From Acridotheres tristis (taxonomy: Eukaryota > Chordata > Aves > Passeriformes > Sturnidae), in the NCBI GenBank assembly GCA_037013685.1, contig CM072893.1, forward strand, positions 18,495,736 through 18,559,735: 64,000 nt of DNA. The letters run 5' to 3'. The notes under the pieces are model-generated. The model had not been told where the DNA came from and ran no database searches. It saw only the letters and a list, made by a program, of their open reading frames with translations. Positions 47,971-60,200 of the stretch are shown here, in pieces. A program made the translations under genes and the position numbers. Numbering within the stretch: the first letter of the stretch is position 1; each line of letters opens with the position of its first letter.

Positions 47971-50900
47971 TCATATTCCTTTTGCATTCTTTTGTCTAAA
48001 TCATGTAGGAAAAAGTTGTGTCTAAGTTACATGTGTACAGTTTAGTGTGTCACTGCTTTAGTGTATTATTCTGTTTTCTCTGTGACTGAAGGATTTCTAA
48101 ATTTCTCAAGTCACCATTAGGACCCCAGTCCAGCATTTAGACAACATTAGTAAAATGACAAGGTATCTTTTGTCTCTCAGGACTCTTCCCCATGAAGTCC
48201 TTTGTGATCAGCATTAAGAGGTCATTCCTTCACCCTGGCAGCCTCTGCTGGAGTGAAATATAAGCACTCTTACCAGCACTTATCATGGATAATTAACAGC
48301 TTAGTTGGGGCTTCAGTATTTACTTGAAGTTGCAAGGATGCAAGACTTAGGGAAGCCCAGTCTGATCATTATTTGCCCTGGCTTCTGTGTGAAGCTGGGA
48401 GGAGGGTTTGAGGGGGATAGGGATGTAGGGAGGCCATGGGGGAGGGTGGGAATGACAGTATCAGAAGTGAGAAGATTTAAATAGCTGTAGGAGGATGCTG
48501 ATGGCCACAGAACAGGGGCAGGGACACCTTTGGCTACAGCAAAAGTGGCATGACATGTTGAAGGAGAAAGGAAATGCAAAACTGAGGGTCATGCTTAAAC
48601 TACAGACTATGAAGTGCCATGCCTGGGGGTGGGCATGCAGGGACTGATGCTAAACAAGTAGGTATATTTTGTAGAGCATATTTGAGGGCTCTTAGGCTAA
48701 GGAAATTTTAGATGAAGTTTCAAATGTCAGGTCAGACAAGGGGACAGAGGTATAGCATGGCAGCAATGTTAGTCCGAGCAGAGAGCCAGTAAAAGGGCTT
48801 GGGTCATCCTACAGAGATACAAAGCTCATGCAGCATTTCCCAAATAAACCCCTGTAGCAATCAGGTGCCTCTTGCAGTTGCATCCCATGGACTGGGTGTC
48901 CATATCCCCTTGGCTCTTCAGACTATCTTTGTCTCTTCAGTGAATTCTTGCTACCCCACTTGGTGTGAAAAAAGAAGCTGCTAAAACTGGAGGCTGCTGA
49001 GTGTTATGCTGCCTCTATTCAAATCTCTAATGAGCTCCTCCTTGTAGCTCTAGGTTTAATTAGTTTTCATTGCAATATTAATGATCCAAACAAACCATTT
49101 TAACTTTCCTGTTGCACAGCTGGAATCTTCTTATTTAGTATTGTACTCTATGAGGGAATCACACCAACTTCCTTTCCCCTCCCCCATTTCTGCCATTAAT
49201 ATGCATTAAAATCATAGCCTCACTGGCACAGGATTTCAGAACTGCTATAAAACTCTAATAATTTCTAAAAATGGCAAGGCTGAACTAATGACAGAGCCTT
49301 ATCCAAATAATACAAAGATAGATTTCTCTTAGAGTTTGATGAAAATAATAATTAATCATTAATCATTAAGTGATAAATCGTTCATTTATTTATTTACAGT
49401 CTATCAACATTTACAAATATTTGTTCATTCCTTTGAGCATACATAAAATCTCTCTTGAACTCTATAGTATTAGAGCAGAAATGTCTAATCTGTCAATCTT
49501 CAGCAAAAAGGCCTGCTTTCTCCCTTTATTTTCCCCTCAGGAGGAGGGCATGCCCTGCCCTTCCAGTGTAGGTCTAAAGAATGTACACCTCAAAGTCTTC
49601 TCCTATCACAATGGATTAGATGCATCTCACATTTCCCTCTGAAATCCCTGATAATGAAGATTTTGAGGAGAGTCCTTTTCTTACTCTCTGGTGTGTTTCA
49701 CCTCCTGGACTCATTGTGACATATAGAGGCTGAAATAAATTGGATTGTAGATAATCTGGATATCTTCCTGTTGAAGGATGCTAGAGAGGACTAGACTCTC
49801 TGAAGGACTGATGTGGAATCTTGCCAGCACCTGCTCCTTTCTAAGCCATAGAAATAATGGAAAAGTTGGTAGCAAGAAAGCTCCAGAGTTTCCTGCTTAT
49901 CCTCCTCAGAGCTGGTCTATTGCTGTCACCAGATGTGGTCAGTTTTGGCTTTGTCCTTTTTAGAAATGGATGTTTCCTAGGAGCCTGAAGAGCTGTGCTC
50001 TGCAGAGAGGCTGTCAGCAGCTGGATAAAAGGATTTGCCAGCTATACTGCACAAGACAGGTCAAGATACAACTGTGAAAGTGCAAAAGAGATTTAGTACC
50101 ACTTGCAAAAGTAATTTTCATTGGGGCTTACTCCCATAAGTGCTCACATTGTTTTTGAAAACAGGTCTTTGGAGTGTGCCCATGAAGATAAAGAAATGCT
50201 GTGTGATTGCTTGCTTTGTCACTGCCTGCAGGGTCTAAGTTCAAGAGAGCAACAAGTGACTTGATTGCAGAGCACCATCCCCCTGACCCAGGCACTGGAG
50301 AGCTGGAGATGCCTCCCCTGGAGCCCCTCCAGGCTCTGGGGGCTGATGCAGGCAGGGTTTCCTCCTGCATGACCCCAACCTGCCCCTTCCCCAAGAGGGC
50401 TGTCCTCACTTTCCTTTAGGAAGTCATCAAGCCACATGGGAGCTAAACTCACAATTCTTTCCTTAAATCAGGCATCTGTGGTACTGAGATTTGCTTGAAA
50501 ACTAAAGCAATTCAGTGAATGCAGGAAAGTAGTTGCATCATCAAGGTCTCTGGCTGCTGCTGGTGTTGGGAGAATCATCCAGGAGAGAGTTTGGGTACTG
50601 AGGGTCAGGACTTCATTCAGAGGTCCCAAGGTTTCTCCAGATGTGTAGTATTGTAAAAATAAAAATCTCCAGTTCCATCTATCTGTGTTAAATACCATTT
50701 CTTTTCCTGCCTGCCTAGCTTCCTGAATAGAGACGTTTAGTGTGTGGGTATCCTGACTGATGGGATTCATGGCCCATTTTCTTAACCTCTGTGATCTCAC
50801 AGAGGAAAGACTTTGTGTGGAATTTTTTCCAGAAGATTTCTCTGCGGCAGCAGTTGCTAGAAGATTCATATCAGTGAGCTGATTTCACTAAAGCTCTTGT

Positions 50901-51035
50901 GTTGGTTTACTTCATATTTGTCATTCATTTCTTGAATGGGAGTGTAAGGGTGGATGGTAACCTACAAAAACACATTGTCAGCAGCTGACAGGTGTTTGTC
51001 CAAAGTGCTCCTGCTGAAAAGCTGTAGATAACTAA

Positions 51036-51065
51036 CTTGTTTTCTCCCACGTGGGAGAAAACAAG
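51036..51065. repeat. Perfect 30-bp palindrome centred on CACGTG
   Basis: The half-site CTTGTTTTCTCCCAC is followed immediately, with no spacer, by its exact reverse complement. The symmetry stops at 51035/51066. The centre is the E-box CACGTG. No gene is nearby. Confidence 0.95.
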
Positions 51066-54000
51066 AGGATGTGTTATCCTTTCAGAAATCGTGAGAGTAG
51101 ATGGGGTAGAGGAGCAGCCAGGGAAATGAAGGATGCTATCTCTTTGCTCATCTGCAAAAAGTGGAGATAAGCTTCAGATGTACTGAAAGCACTATCAGAA
51201 TCATATCCTGACAGTGTGACAGGGTTATACAGCCTGCACCCACAGGAATGTGTGGCATCATGGAGGATACAGGGAGCACAGCTCCTGGCTGGCCTGTGCC
51301 CAAGTTGGGAAGGACACCATCAAGAAAGAAACATAACAGCAACAGGGAGATAACTTCCCTGAGGTTTCATGTCACCAGAGTGGCCTTTAGTGTTTTGTTG
51401 CAGTTGACAATACCACAGCATGAAAATGAGCAGTTTAAATACACTTCTTACTCTAAATGCAACTGTTACTTAAGATAAAATTGGCAAGATCTTTTATCAC
51501 TGTCAGCTAACCACAGCTTACCACACAAATATCTCCCTTGCTTGGTTTCCAGGAGCTTTATTGTCTTCCCTTGCTGCCAACATAGTTAGGTGTGGTTTCT
51601 TCCTGACTCAGTTCTGCCAGAAAGATGAAGTTTAGTTTGAGTTCTTATCAAGAGGACTTTCAGTCTCTTCTGTTTCTTCAGAGACACACCTGGGACATCC
51701 AAAAAGGCCAGCAAGATCCAGAGAGGGGAGATGGGGCACTAAGGTTAAGCCAGGAAACTGCTGGGCACGAACACCCTCACTGGCTTGGCAGCAACCAGCA
51801 CAGCATGTGTAATTGCAGCCTCAGTGACCTGCTCTGCTCTTTCTTCAGCCATTAGCCCTTAGTCAAAATGCTGCTGTAAAGTTAAAATTAAAGTGATTAT
51901 ACCATTTAATCAAAGTGATTATACCTGCTTTAGTGGAATAGTTTTCTAAATTGAATTAAATTGCTGTTCAAAGTGTGCTTCCTTCAGTGACAGAAGTGTG
52001 ATTTTACCTCTTCCTATTCCTTGAATCTCTGCAAAACTGAACCACCTGAGAGGAGACAGCTTCATACCTCTCCATATCTGGGCATTTCCACTAAAAATGA
52101 GTCAACTTTTGATAACAAAACGTATATTCTTCAGTCATGTTTAAATTCAGAGCCTTGTTTAATTTACTGCTCCCAGACTAAATCACATGGCACTTAGAGA
52201 AACATCATTTTATCTCATAGCCGAGCACATCTTTCATTGCTGGTGGGGCTGACAGCATCTCTTGAAGACACAAGACTTCAGGAGAGCAGATGCTTCATAG
52301 TATTTATATTTGCTTGGCAGTTTGAATCTTTGCAGCACCAGCCAGCTTCAGATTTTTCTTCAGCAGCTGTGAATGTGACTCATGGTTCTGGGGGGACTGA
52401 GGTCTGACAGCCTTATGTAGAAACCATTTAATGGCACTTTTCTCCCTATAAATGAAAGAATCATTTCTTGTGCTGAAACAATGTAAAAATGGATATGTTT
52501 TGGGCATAAGTTGGTGTTACTGCATTAAATGCTGAATCTTTTGTCTCCCCATAGAAGCATGAGGGCCAGTAACCTTGCCTTAGGAACAGCCACACTGAAA
52601 GAGAGAATTGCAGACACTGACCTGCAATTTCAGCAAGGACATTTCTGAAGACAAATAGTACTGCGGGAACCAGGTGCATTTATGGTCGGTCATGAATAAA
52701 TAATAATTATATTATAGGTGTAGGGTTGACTGGGCAGGCTTCCTATTCTAGAATTGGAATCTCCTCTTAAAATCTTTAGCCATTTGGCTTGTGTTTGAAA
52801 GCTGCATGATGATTCCACATTGGAGCTCATTGCAGGGAAAAGCTTAGAGCTGTCAGTTGTTCCAAAAGCTAATGGAGACATTAAAAATACAGCAGCTAAC
52901 TGGGGAGAAAACAGGGTGTGTGGGGCACACGTGTTACTAGCATATGCTGTAACTGGACTGTAAGTGGTCTCCACACATTCATGAATGATGGCTGACCTCT
53001 ACTCTGCTAGGGCACATGTGTGCACGTCCATCATGACAACACACTCTGAACTTACTCCATCCGAGGCTCTGGGGAACATAATCCCCATATCTGTCTCCAA
53101 ATATAACTCTGCTGGTCTGCAATATAAGGCAGTGGGGAGAGCTGCTGCATCGAGGAGCCATTTGGAAACTGCTGCAGTGATATTCACAGAGATCTCTGTG
53201 CCTGGTTGATGACCTTCTTCACTAAGAGGCAAATGTCTGCAGCTTGTAAAAGAAAAAGATGCCTCTGAATGCCTTTCCACTTTTAAAAGCTCCTCAGTGC
53301 CGGCTCAGCAGAGCAAGTAGAACCCACAAGTGGCAGTGCTTACTGTGCCTGTACTGTACGAATGTCTGCAGCCATACATCTGGACAGGGAGGCTTGTCCC
53401 AAGCAGGGGACAGGGAATAATTCTTGGAGCTGCCTCCAACCTAGAGCTAGAGCTTTAACCTAGCCAAACCACTAACTAGGAGCTGTTTCAAAGTCAGTCC
53501 TGTGGAAATAAGGCCAGTAACACCTCTCTGCCTTCGTGTCCTCCTTTTTAATCAGTTTGTAAAACAAGACCACAGGATGGTTCCCAAGGGATTAGGAAAG
53601 ACTCATTCATTTGTATTTAAAGAACATCAGGATCCTTGGGGAAAAGTTCCTGATTAGAGCAATAATGAACATAAAAAATAATAACAATTCTGTTATCACT
53701 GGGAAATTGCAAGGATTTGGTCAACATCACTTGACTATAGCTTTATTTGTCCTGTGGATTGCAACAAAAGAACAAATCATCCTCTCTAAGTATTTTTGAA
53801 TATGGGGGATGAAAATTATATATTGCAGTCTTTTAAAAGAAAATTAAAACTTTAACTCTGAGGTGTGTTAATAAAATGGCACTTTAATTCTCTAGTGAGC
53901 CATGCAGACTTCTTCTGTTAATTTATTCACTTCTTTTCTTTTTGTGCTTCATGTAATATTCTGAAGTTATTAATGTGGCAATATATTTGACCACAAAAAC

Positions 54001-57000
54001 CTGCCTTCTAGTGTTGTTAAGATTGTGAATTAACTCCACAATGGAAGGCATTTCTGACTTCAAGGCAAAGAGATCATGCTTGGGATAAAATTATTGCCAA
54101 CATGACAGAGATGCAGGAACTTCTAGCAGAAGGTTTTCCCAGGTGTCTTGCCATGATATGTATGTAGGCTTAGGTCTGTCAAGCCTGTGGGACTCCAGCT
54201 GTCAGTATTGTGTCTCTGTAGTGCAGACACCTGTGAACAGCACACCTGAGCTGCTGAGACACAGAATGATTCCTCCTGAATCTGATGTGCTTGGGAAACC
54301 TTCCAAGTGCCCAGTGAGGGTGCTAGGTGCCACTCTGCATCACACCTCCCAGCACAGCACACACTGCAAAATTCACTTGCTAAGGAGGCACCTCAGCCCT
54401 TAAATGGCTTGTATGTCATCTATCTTAGCTGGGTAACCCAAAACCCAGCAGCAGCCAACAGAAAAGAATTTGGTGAGATGAGTTCAGTTCAGTGCAATCT
54501 AAACCACATCTTCATAATTCTACAAATACTTCTAGAGCTAAGATGTGGTCCTAGAAATGCCCCATCAATTTCATTTGTACCTGTGAGCTCCATCATCAAA
54601 GGCTGACACTGCACCTTGTAGTGATTGTAGCATGAAGCCTTGACTTACCAGTGCCAGCCCAGGTTAGGTACCTTTTCTCATCAGACTCATTCTGTTATCC
54701 CTGTATTTAGGCACTTCTAGGACTCATCCTGCATCAGTGGTACATTTACACTGAATGCACAGTATAATTAATGGGTACAAGTTCAGGACTCCCTCTCTGT
54801 GGGGCTTAGGCAATAACAGGCAAAAACTGGGAGGAAACCAGGGTTTTGTTAGGGGTAGCTGCTAGGATTAATATCAGGCACGAGGAATGGGAGTAGTTAA
54901 GGAGAGCTAAGCTGAATGGTGTGTTCTACACAGAGCATCAGGAATTACTGAGACCTTGGTCTGCTGTGGATGTAGCACACACTCCTGGGGCAGCATGGAG
55001 AGGCTGTATTGGCAGAGTATGGAGCAGGATTTTCCAAAATGCTTTTCTCAAGCACAGTATTGCTGTTGGCTCTGGGCTGTGTGTCTCCATGCTGGTAGGC
55101 TACACTCATGCCTCCAAAATGTCTGCTTCATTCTCAGTGGTTAGAAAGGCACACAGAAAACTGGGAAAGGGACCAAGAATAGTATTGTGTCCCCACATAA
55201 ATCCATTCTGAATAGTCTGTGGTGACTGCTGTCACCTCAAAGCAGTTGTAAGAGTAGATTAAAGAAGGTCCAGAGAGTAAAAGTGTAGAGAAATGGAGAA
55301 TATTTTCTTCCATCAGAAAAACCATCAGCTCCAGTGCTGTTGTATGGGCCTTCACTTGACACCTGAGCTCCCCAGCTCTTGGCACAAGCAGAAGAGTGGT
55401 TGGTGGGTGTTGTCTTTGCCAGGAGCTGGGCAGAGGCAAGTTGCATCATCCTAACCCTTTGTTGGACTTCTTCTGGAGAAGAATGAGGTAAAGTTAAGGT
55501 GAATTTTTCACTCAATGAAGAAGAGTTGAACTATAACTGCTCCCTCCCCTCTCTGCTTCCAGGCAGAAAGCTGCTGAAGTGGGGTCAAACCATGGCCACC
55601 CTCTTCTCTGGCCTCCAGTCCTTGTGCTCAGCACACTGAGAGCTGAGCACATGCACTTTTTACAGGGCTGTCAAATAAACAGTGAAAGGAAACAGACTTC
55701 AAGGCTCGTTTAATGGGAAAAGAGAGCCTGTTTATGTAGGCAAAGGCAGTGCTTGCTCGTCACTGCTGTCAGCAGCAGGGCTCTGCCCAGAAGGCCCTTG
55801 AGGCACCTGACTGTGTCAGGGGGAGCTCTGAGGTCATGATGCAGCACCCTGAGTGCTGGCAGCCTGGGCCGGGGGAGGTGGGTTTGGTGTCAGCCCTGGG
55901 TTGTTGCTGCCAGCACCACTCAGCAGCCCTGGCTCATTCCAGGCACTGTGGCCACCTCACTCTGTGCTGGGGCAAGGAGGGCATTGGTACAGGCAGATTT
56001 CCTCTATGCAGACCACTGGGTATGTACCTCTTTAGTTTTACTTGCTGGGTGAAATGCTGTTTCCTGACTCTTATGAAATGAAATACAACGTGCTCTGCAT
56101 ATATGAACTCATTACTGGTGAGGGCTGGACTCTGTCTCGCTCAAATTTGCCAGCAGTTTCAGGGTCCACCACCACCTCTCTCCCTCTTAGCAGTGTAGCT
56201 CTGGAATTCTGATGCATTGCAGAGGTCAGCAGTGACACTCAGGTCTTAGGGCAGAAGCTTAGGGCTAAGGCTGGTCGGGGTGTGGTGCATACCCAGCACC
56301 ATGGGCACAACAGGGCTGTGCTCAGGGCTTCTCCAGCAGGTGACAGCTCAGCATGGTTTGCTTTGGAAGGTTGGAAGGAAGTCACTTAGAGGAGAATGCT
56401 TAATTTGTTTAGGTGCCTTTGATTTGATCCTATGCAATGTTAATCTGCTCATATTTCCTGCTGGAAAATTTACAATGAATATACAGATATAGGACTAGAC
56501 CTGCAAATTTCAGAGGGAAAACAATGACTTTGCTTGTACTGCTGCTCCTAGTTTTCCCTTTATTATTTTCTCAAATTTTTAGGATTTTCTCATTATCCCT
56601 ACTCCCTTTAAATCTTCTCTGGTGTGTATTTAATTTGTATTTCCTTGCTCAAGGGATGTCAGTCGTTGCTGAGTTTCTGTCCCCTTTCTAGGGCCAAAGT
56701 CCTGCCACCTCTGTTCAGCTCCCTCAGAGCTTGGTGCCTGAGTTAAGCCACTCAGGAAGGCTTCCTCTCTTGTCTGCCAGGTGTCCTGAGATTGTGATTT
56801 TTCCTTACAGGAAGAAAGGCATTTCAGACATCCCAGAGGTGTCTGCTAACCTCCAGGGATGAGGAAAGGAGTTAAGATCAGTTTAAACTCATAAAAGGCG
56901 AGCAGTGGGTGTGATGGATTTTGTCCACTGGATCTCACCTTCTTGCTCATACAGGATATTTGGCACTAGAGCTTTTCCCTAGCTCACACTGTGAACTATT

Positions 57001-57079
57001 CGTGCATCCAATACTGAAGCAAGTGTTCTGAAGTGTCTCTGTCCCCTGAGGGTGAATTGTTGCATTCCTATGCCCTCCC

Positions 57080-57290
57080 AATAATAATAAATAATATCTT
57101 CTATTTATAGAGCTTCAAAGATTCCCAAAGAGCCACCTTTGGGATGGAACATACCAACAGTTAGTGCATAGCAACCCTAGACAACAACTTAAGACATATG
57201 AATGTATTCAGTTGAAGCTGAAGCTGATATTTCTTTTGGCAGAAGATAATTGCAAAAGTTATTAATTATTATTGTTGTTGTTTATGCAGC
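57080..57290. repeat. Interrupted ATT / AAT / GTT simple repeats
   Basis: AATAATAATAAATAATA at about 57080-57097 and ATTATTAATTATTATTGTTG, continuing with GTTGTTT, at about 57258-57283. Low-complexity sequence. Confidence 0.7.
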
Positions 57291-60200
57291 TCTAGACTCA
57301 AGAGCAATAGGCACTTTTAAAATACTACCAGCACTCAGAAAAAAGCACAAAGGTATTACAATCATACCACAGTAATTTGCAGAAGGCAGAATGTGCTAGG
57401 AAAAATCTTCCCTTGGAGGCTTTTCCATCTAGGACTCAGCATAAGCTATTGAATAGTCCATAATGACAGAAGAGGAAAAAGATGGCTTTTTCATAAGTTC
57501 TCAGTGTAAACTTGAGCATATAGTTTAGTTGCTCTGAAGCTAACAACATGTCTACAAAACATGCTGTAGGTGTTTAAAGCTGTGAGCTGGAGAGAATTCC
57601 AATGCAAGTATTTGATATGAATCTCTGTGTATTTTTCAGGGTGATTTTATTCTAATTGACAGTGGTTGGGATTTTTTGTCATAATCAACAGGACCATGTG
57701 TACATAAGCCTGGATTTACAGATTATCTCTAATTGCAGGTTTAGGTGTTTGCTCATTCTTGTACCAGTCACAGTGGAAACCACTGATATACTGGATAAGT
57801 ATTATTAAAATCTCATGGACTTCACAAACTGCTGTAGCTCAAATAGTGAATAGAAGGACTGTGTGATTCTTTTGGAAGTATTTTGTAGGAGCCGTGAGTC
57901 TGGAAATGATTTTTGAAGGAACTATGAAATTTCATTACTATAGGTTTTTTACATTGCTGCCCAAATAAATGGTAAAGCTGTGAAAGGTATGAAGGAAAAT
58001 GTGAATCAGCACACTGGAATTAATCATTCACCAAGGCATCTTATGCTGAACAAAATAAAAATATTCTTTTTAAAGATTGTTTCATTTTTATGCATTTTTA
58101 TACACAGCACCCATTCCTTGCTTTCTTTGTATTTTGTGATCTTGCACTGCTAGCATGGAAGTTTTGTATTTTTTTCTTCAATTTTTTTCCTAAAAGTCTG
58201 TAGTCTTTCAGAAAGGGTAGAGATTTTTTTTCAATGGAGATGTTTCATGCTTGTCGTGCTCAACTAAAAGACTGGAAAAAGACTAGTCCAAGGTCTCATT
58301 AGCATCCCTTCTGTGAGGACAGCACAAACTCTGTCTGAAGCGAGAAGCAACAGAGCATCCCACTCATGTCTGTGGAATGGTTTCTGTTGATTGGAGCTGG
58401 CTCAGCTGCATATGCCAGGCTGCTTCTGCAGTAAACATCAGTTTCCAAAATACCCAGCTTTTGTGTGCCACTTTGAAATGTGTGAGATGCTGCTGTCCTT
58501 CAACAGGACTGGAATATTGAAATCAGAAGGACTTGTGATCCCAAATGACATGGGCAGTGTTAAAAATGTTGCCAGTGGAGACATCAAATCTTGCCTCTTT
58601 GTTCAGGCCTGCCTGCATACAGTCATCTTCTTAATGGATTTCAGATACACACTGGATGTGGGAATTGCTGTTGTGTTTTAAAACAGCAATATTTTCTGTC
58701 ACTAACTATAAGACTGCAATGAAAATGCACTTGGAGCTTGGAGTGCTTAAATACTTCAGTCTGTGCTCTGTATTGGGTGTGAACACTTCTGAAATCAAGG
58801 ACAATATCTGTATGAGTGTCGTTGTGGATCTGCTAAAAGCCTTGATTTTGTGAACATGTTCCTAAGAGTCTCTCATATCTGAAGGAAGATAATTAATCAT
58901 GTACCTGTTTGCTGCATTAGAATTTTCAGCAGTAATAATTTCATTATTGTTTTATGTTTATCTTTTTTTGTCTAAAACACTTTTGTAAAGTTTAAAAGAA
59001 ACCAGTTATGACTTTTTTGAAAAGACAATATTTTTCTCTTTATTCCCATTATATTTTTATTCAAATATTTGACAGCATGAATTTTCTAACGAGTTTAGCA
59101 GACAAGAAACATTCAAAAAATGCCTGAAGGCCGTGGTTTATATGATCATAATTCAAACCACATGCCTTTTCCTTAATGGAATGAGATTAAAGAATTATTT
59201 TGTTTGCATTTGTCAGTTTATTGATACCAGCCACTTTAGTACATTTCACAGAGACTTTCAGTCCCAGGAATCACTTTGCTGCTCGTAATAGTCTCTAATT
59301 ACCTGGGACCCATCTAATTAATCGTCATTAAGGGGTTGTGACATAGTTTTTAGGCCTGGGGGAATTCTTAGGGTGTTCTCTGATGGCATCTTCCTATCTA
59401 TGTCACTGACTCCATTTTCCAGGTTCAGTGTGAAAATCCCCCCTGGCTGCCCAGTTCACCCAGTCCCGGGGCAGGTTTAGCCATGGACCTTTCGGTGGGT
59501 GCAGGGCTGTGTCAGCCAGCCCAGGTGAGCTGCACACAGAGCAGTGGGATGGGTTCCTGCAGTGCAGCAGCACAGCAGAGTTCTGTCCCTGACTGCCCTG
59601 CTTCTGTTTCCTCGCTTTTCTGCAGAGGTTGCTTTTCTGGCCCTCATTTGGCTCCTTTCTTCTCAGTCATTATTCAGCGCTGTTCTGCAGAAAAGCACAT
59701 TTGCTATCTTTCAGGCCAGGTTTTTAGCTGTTCTTGGCCTTGCTGTGTTTGCATGAATTCCTCCTGCTAACACTGATAATCTCACTGCTTGTTAATCTTC
59801 CATTCCTGACATTCAGCAAAATCTTGAACAATTACACATTGGCTTTTTCTAAAAGGATGGACATAAACTTCTCATTCTCTCTTTAGTGCTTTCTAGTTTA
59901 CTGAATGCCCATTTTAGATTGCTTACTTTTCTTAAACATGACTTAAAAGTCATATCATTTTAGAGAGACAGAATTATAATTACTCAGATTACTGGAATGA
60001 GAAATGCAAACAGCTGTGATGCTTCTTGCAGTTCAGGGGTGTGCTCTGATCTGCTGGTGGACTGGAAGCAGGTTAGGCAAGTGTGTTTGCTGTGCCTTGC
60101 ATACTCCTGGTACCTGTTTTTCTGCTAAGACACGCAAAAATTAAACATTTTTCAAAACCTCTGTGGTTTCCAATTAGACTTTCCTGAGAAGGATTCTGAA

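Noticed and set aside
50468..50869. 133-codon minus-strand frame
   Set aside because: No recognisable family, few CpG, and no splice sites that would extend it. Probably chance.
54600..54655. Possible minus-strand exon ending at a GTAAGTC donor (NESDEKRYLTWAGT)
   Set aside because: The only available acceptor is weak (TACAGGGATAACAG), with a stop just upstream. There is no partner exon.
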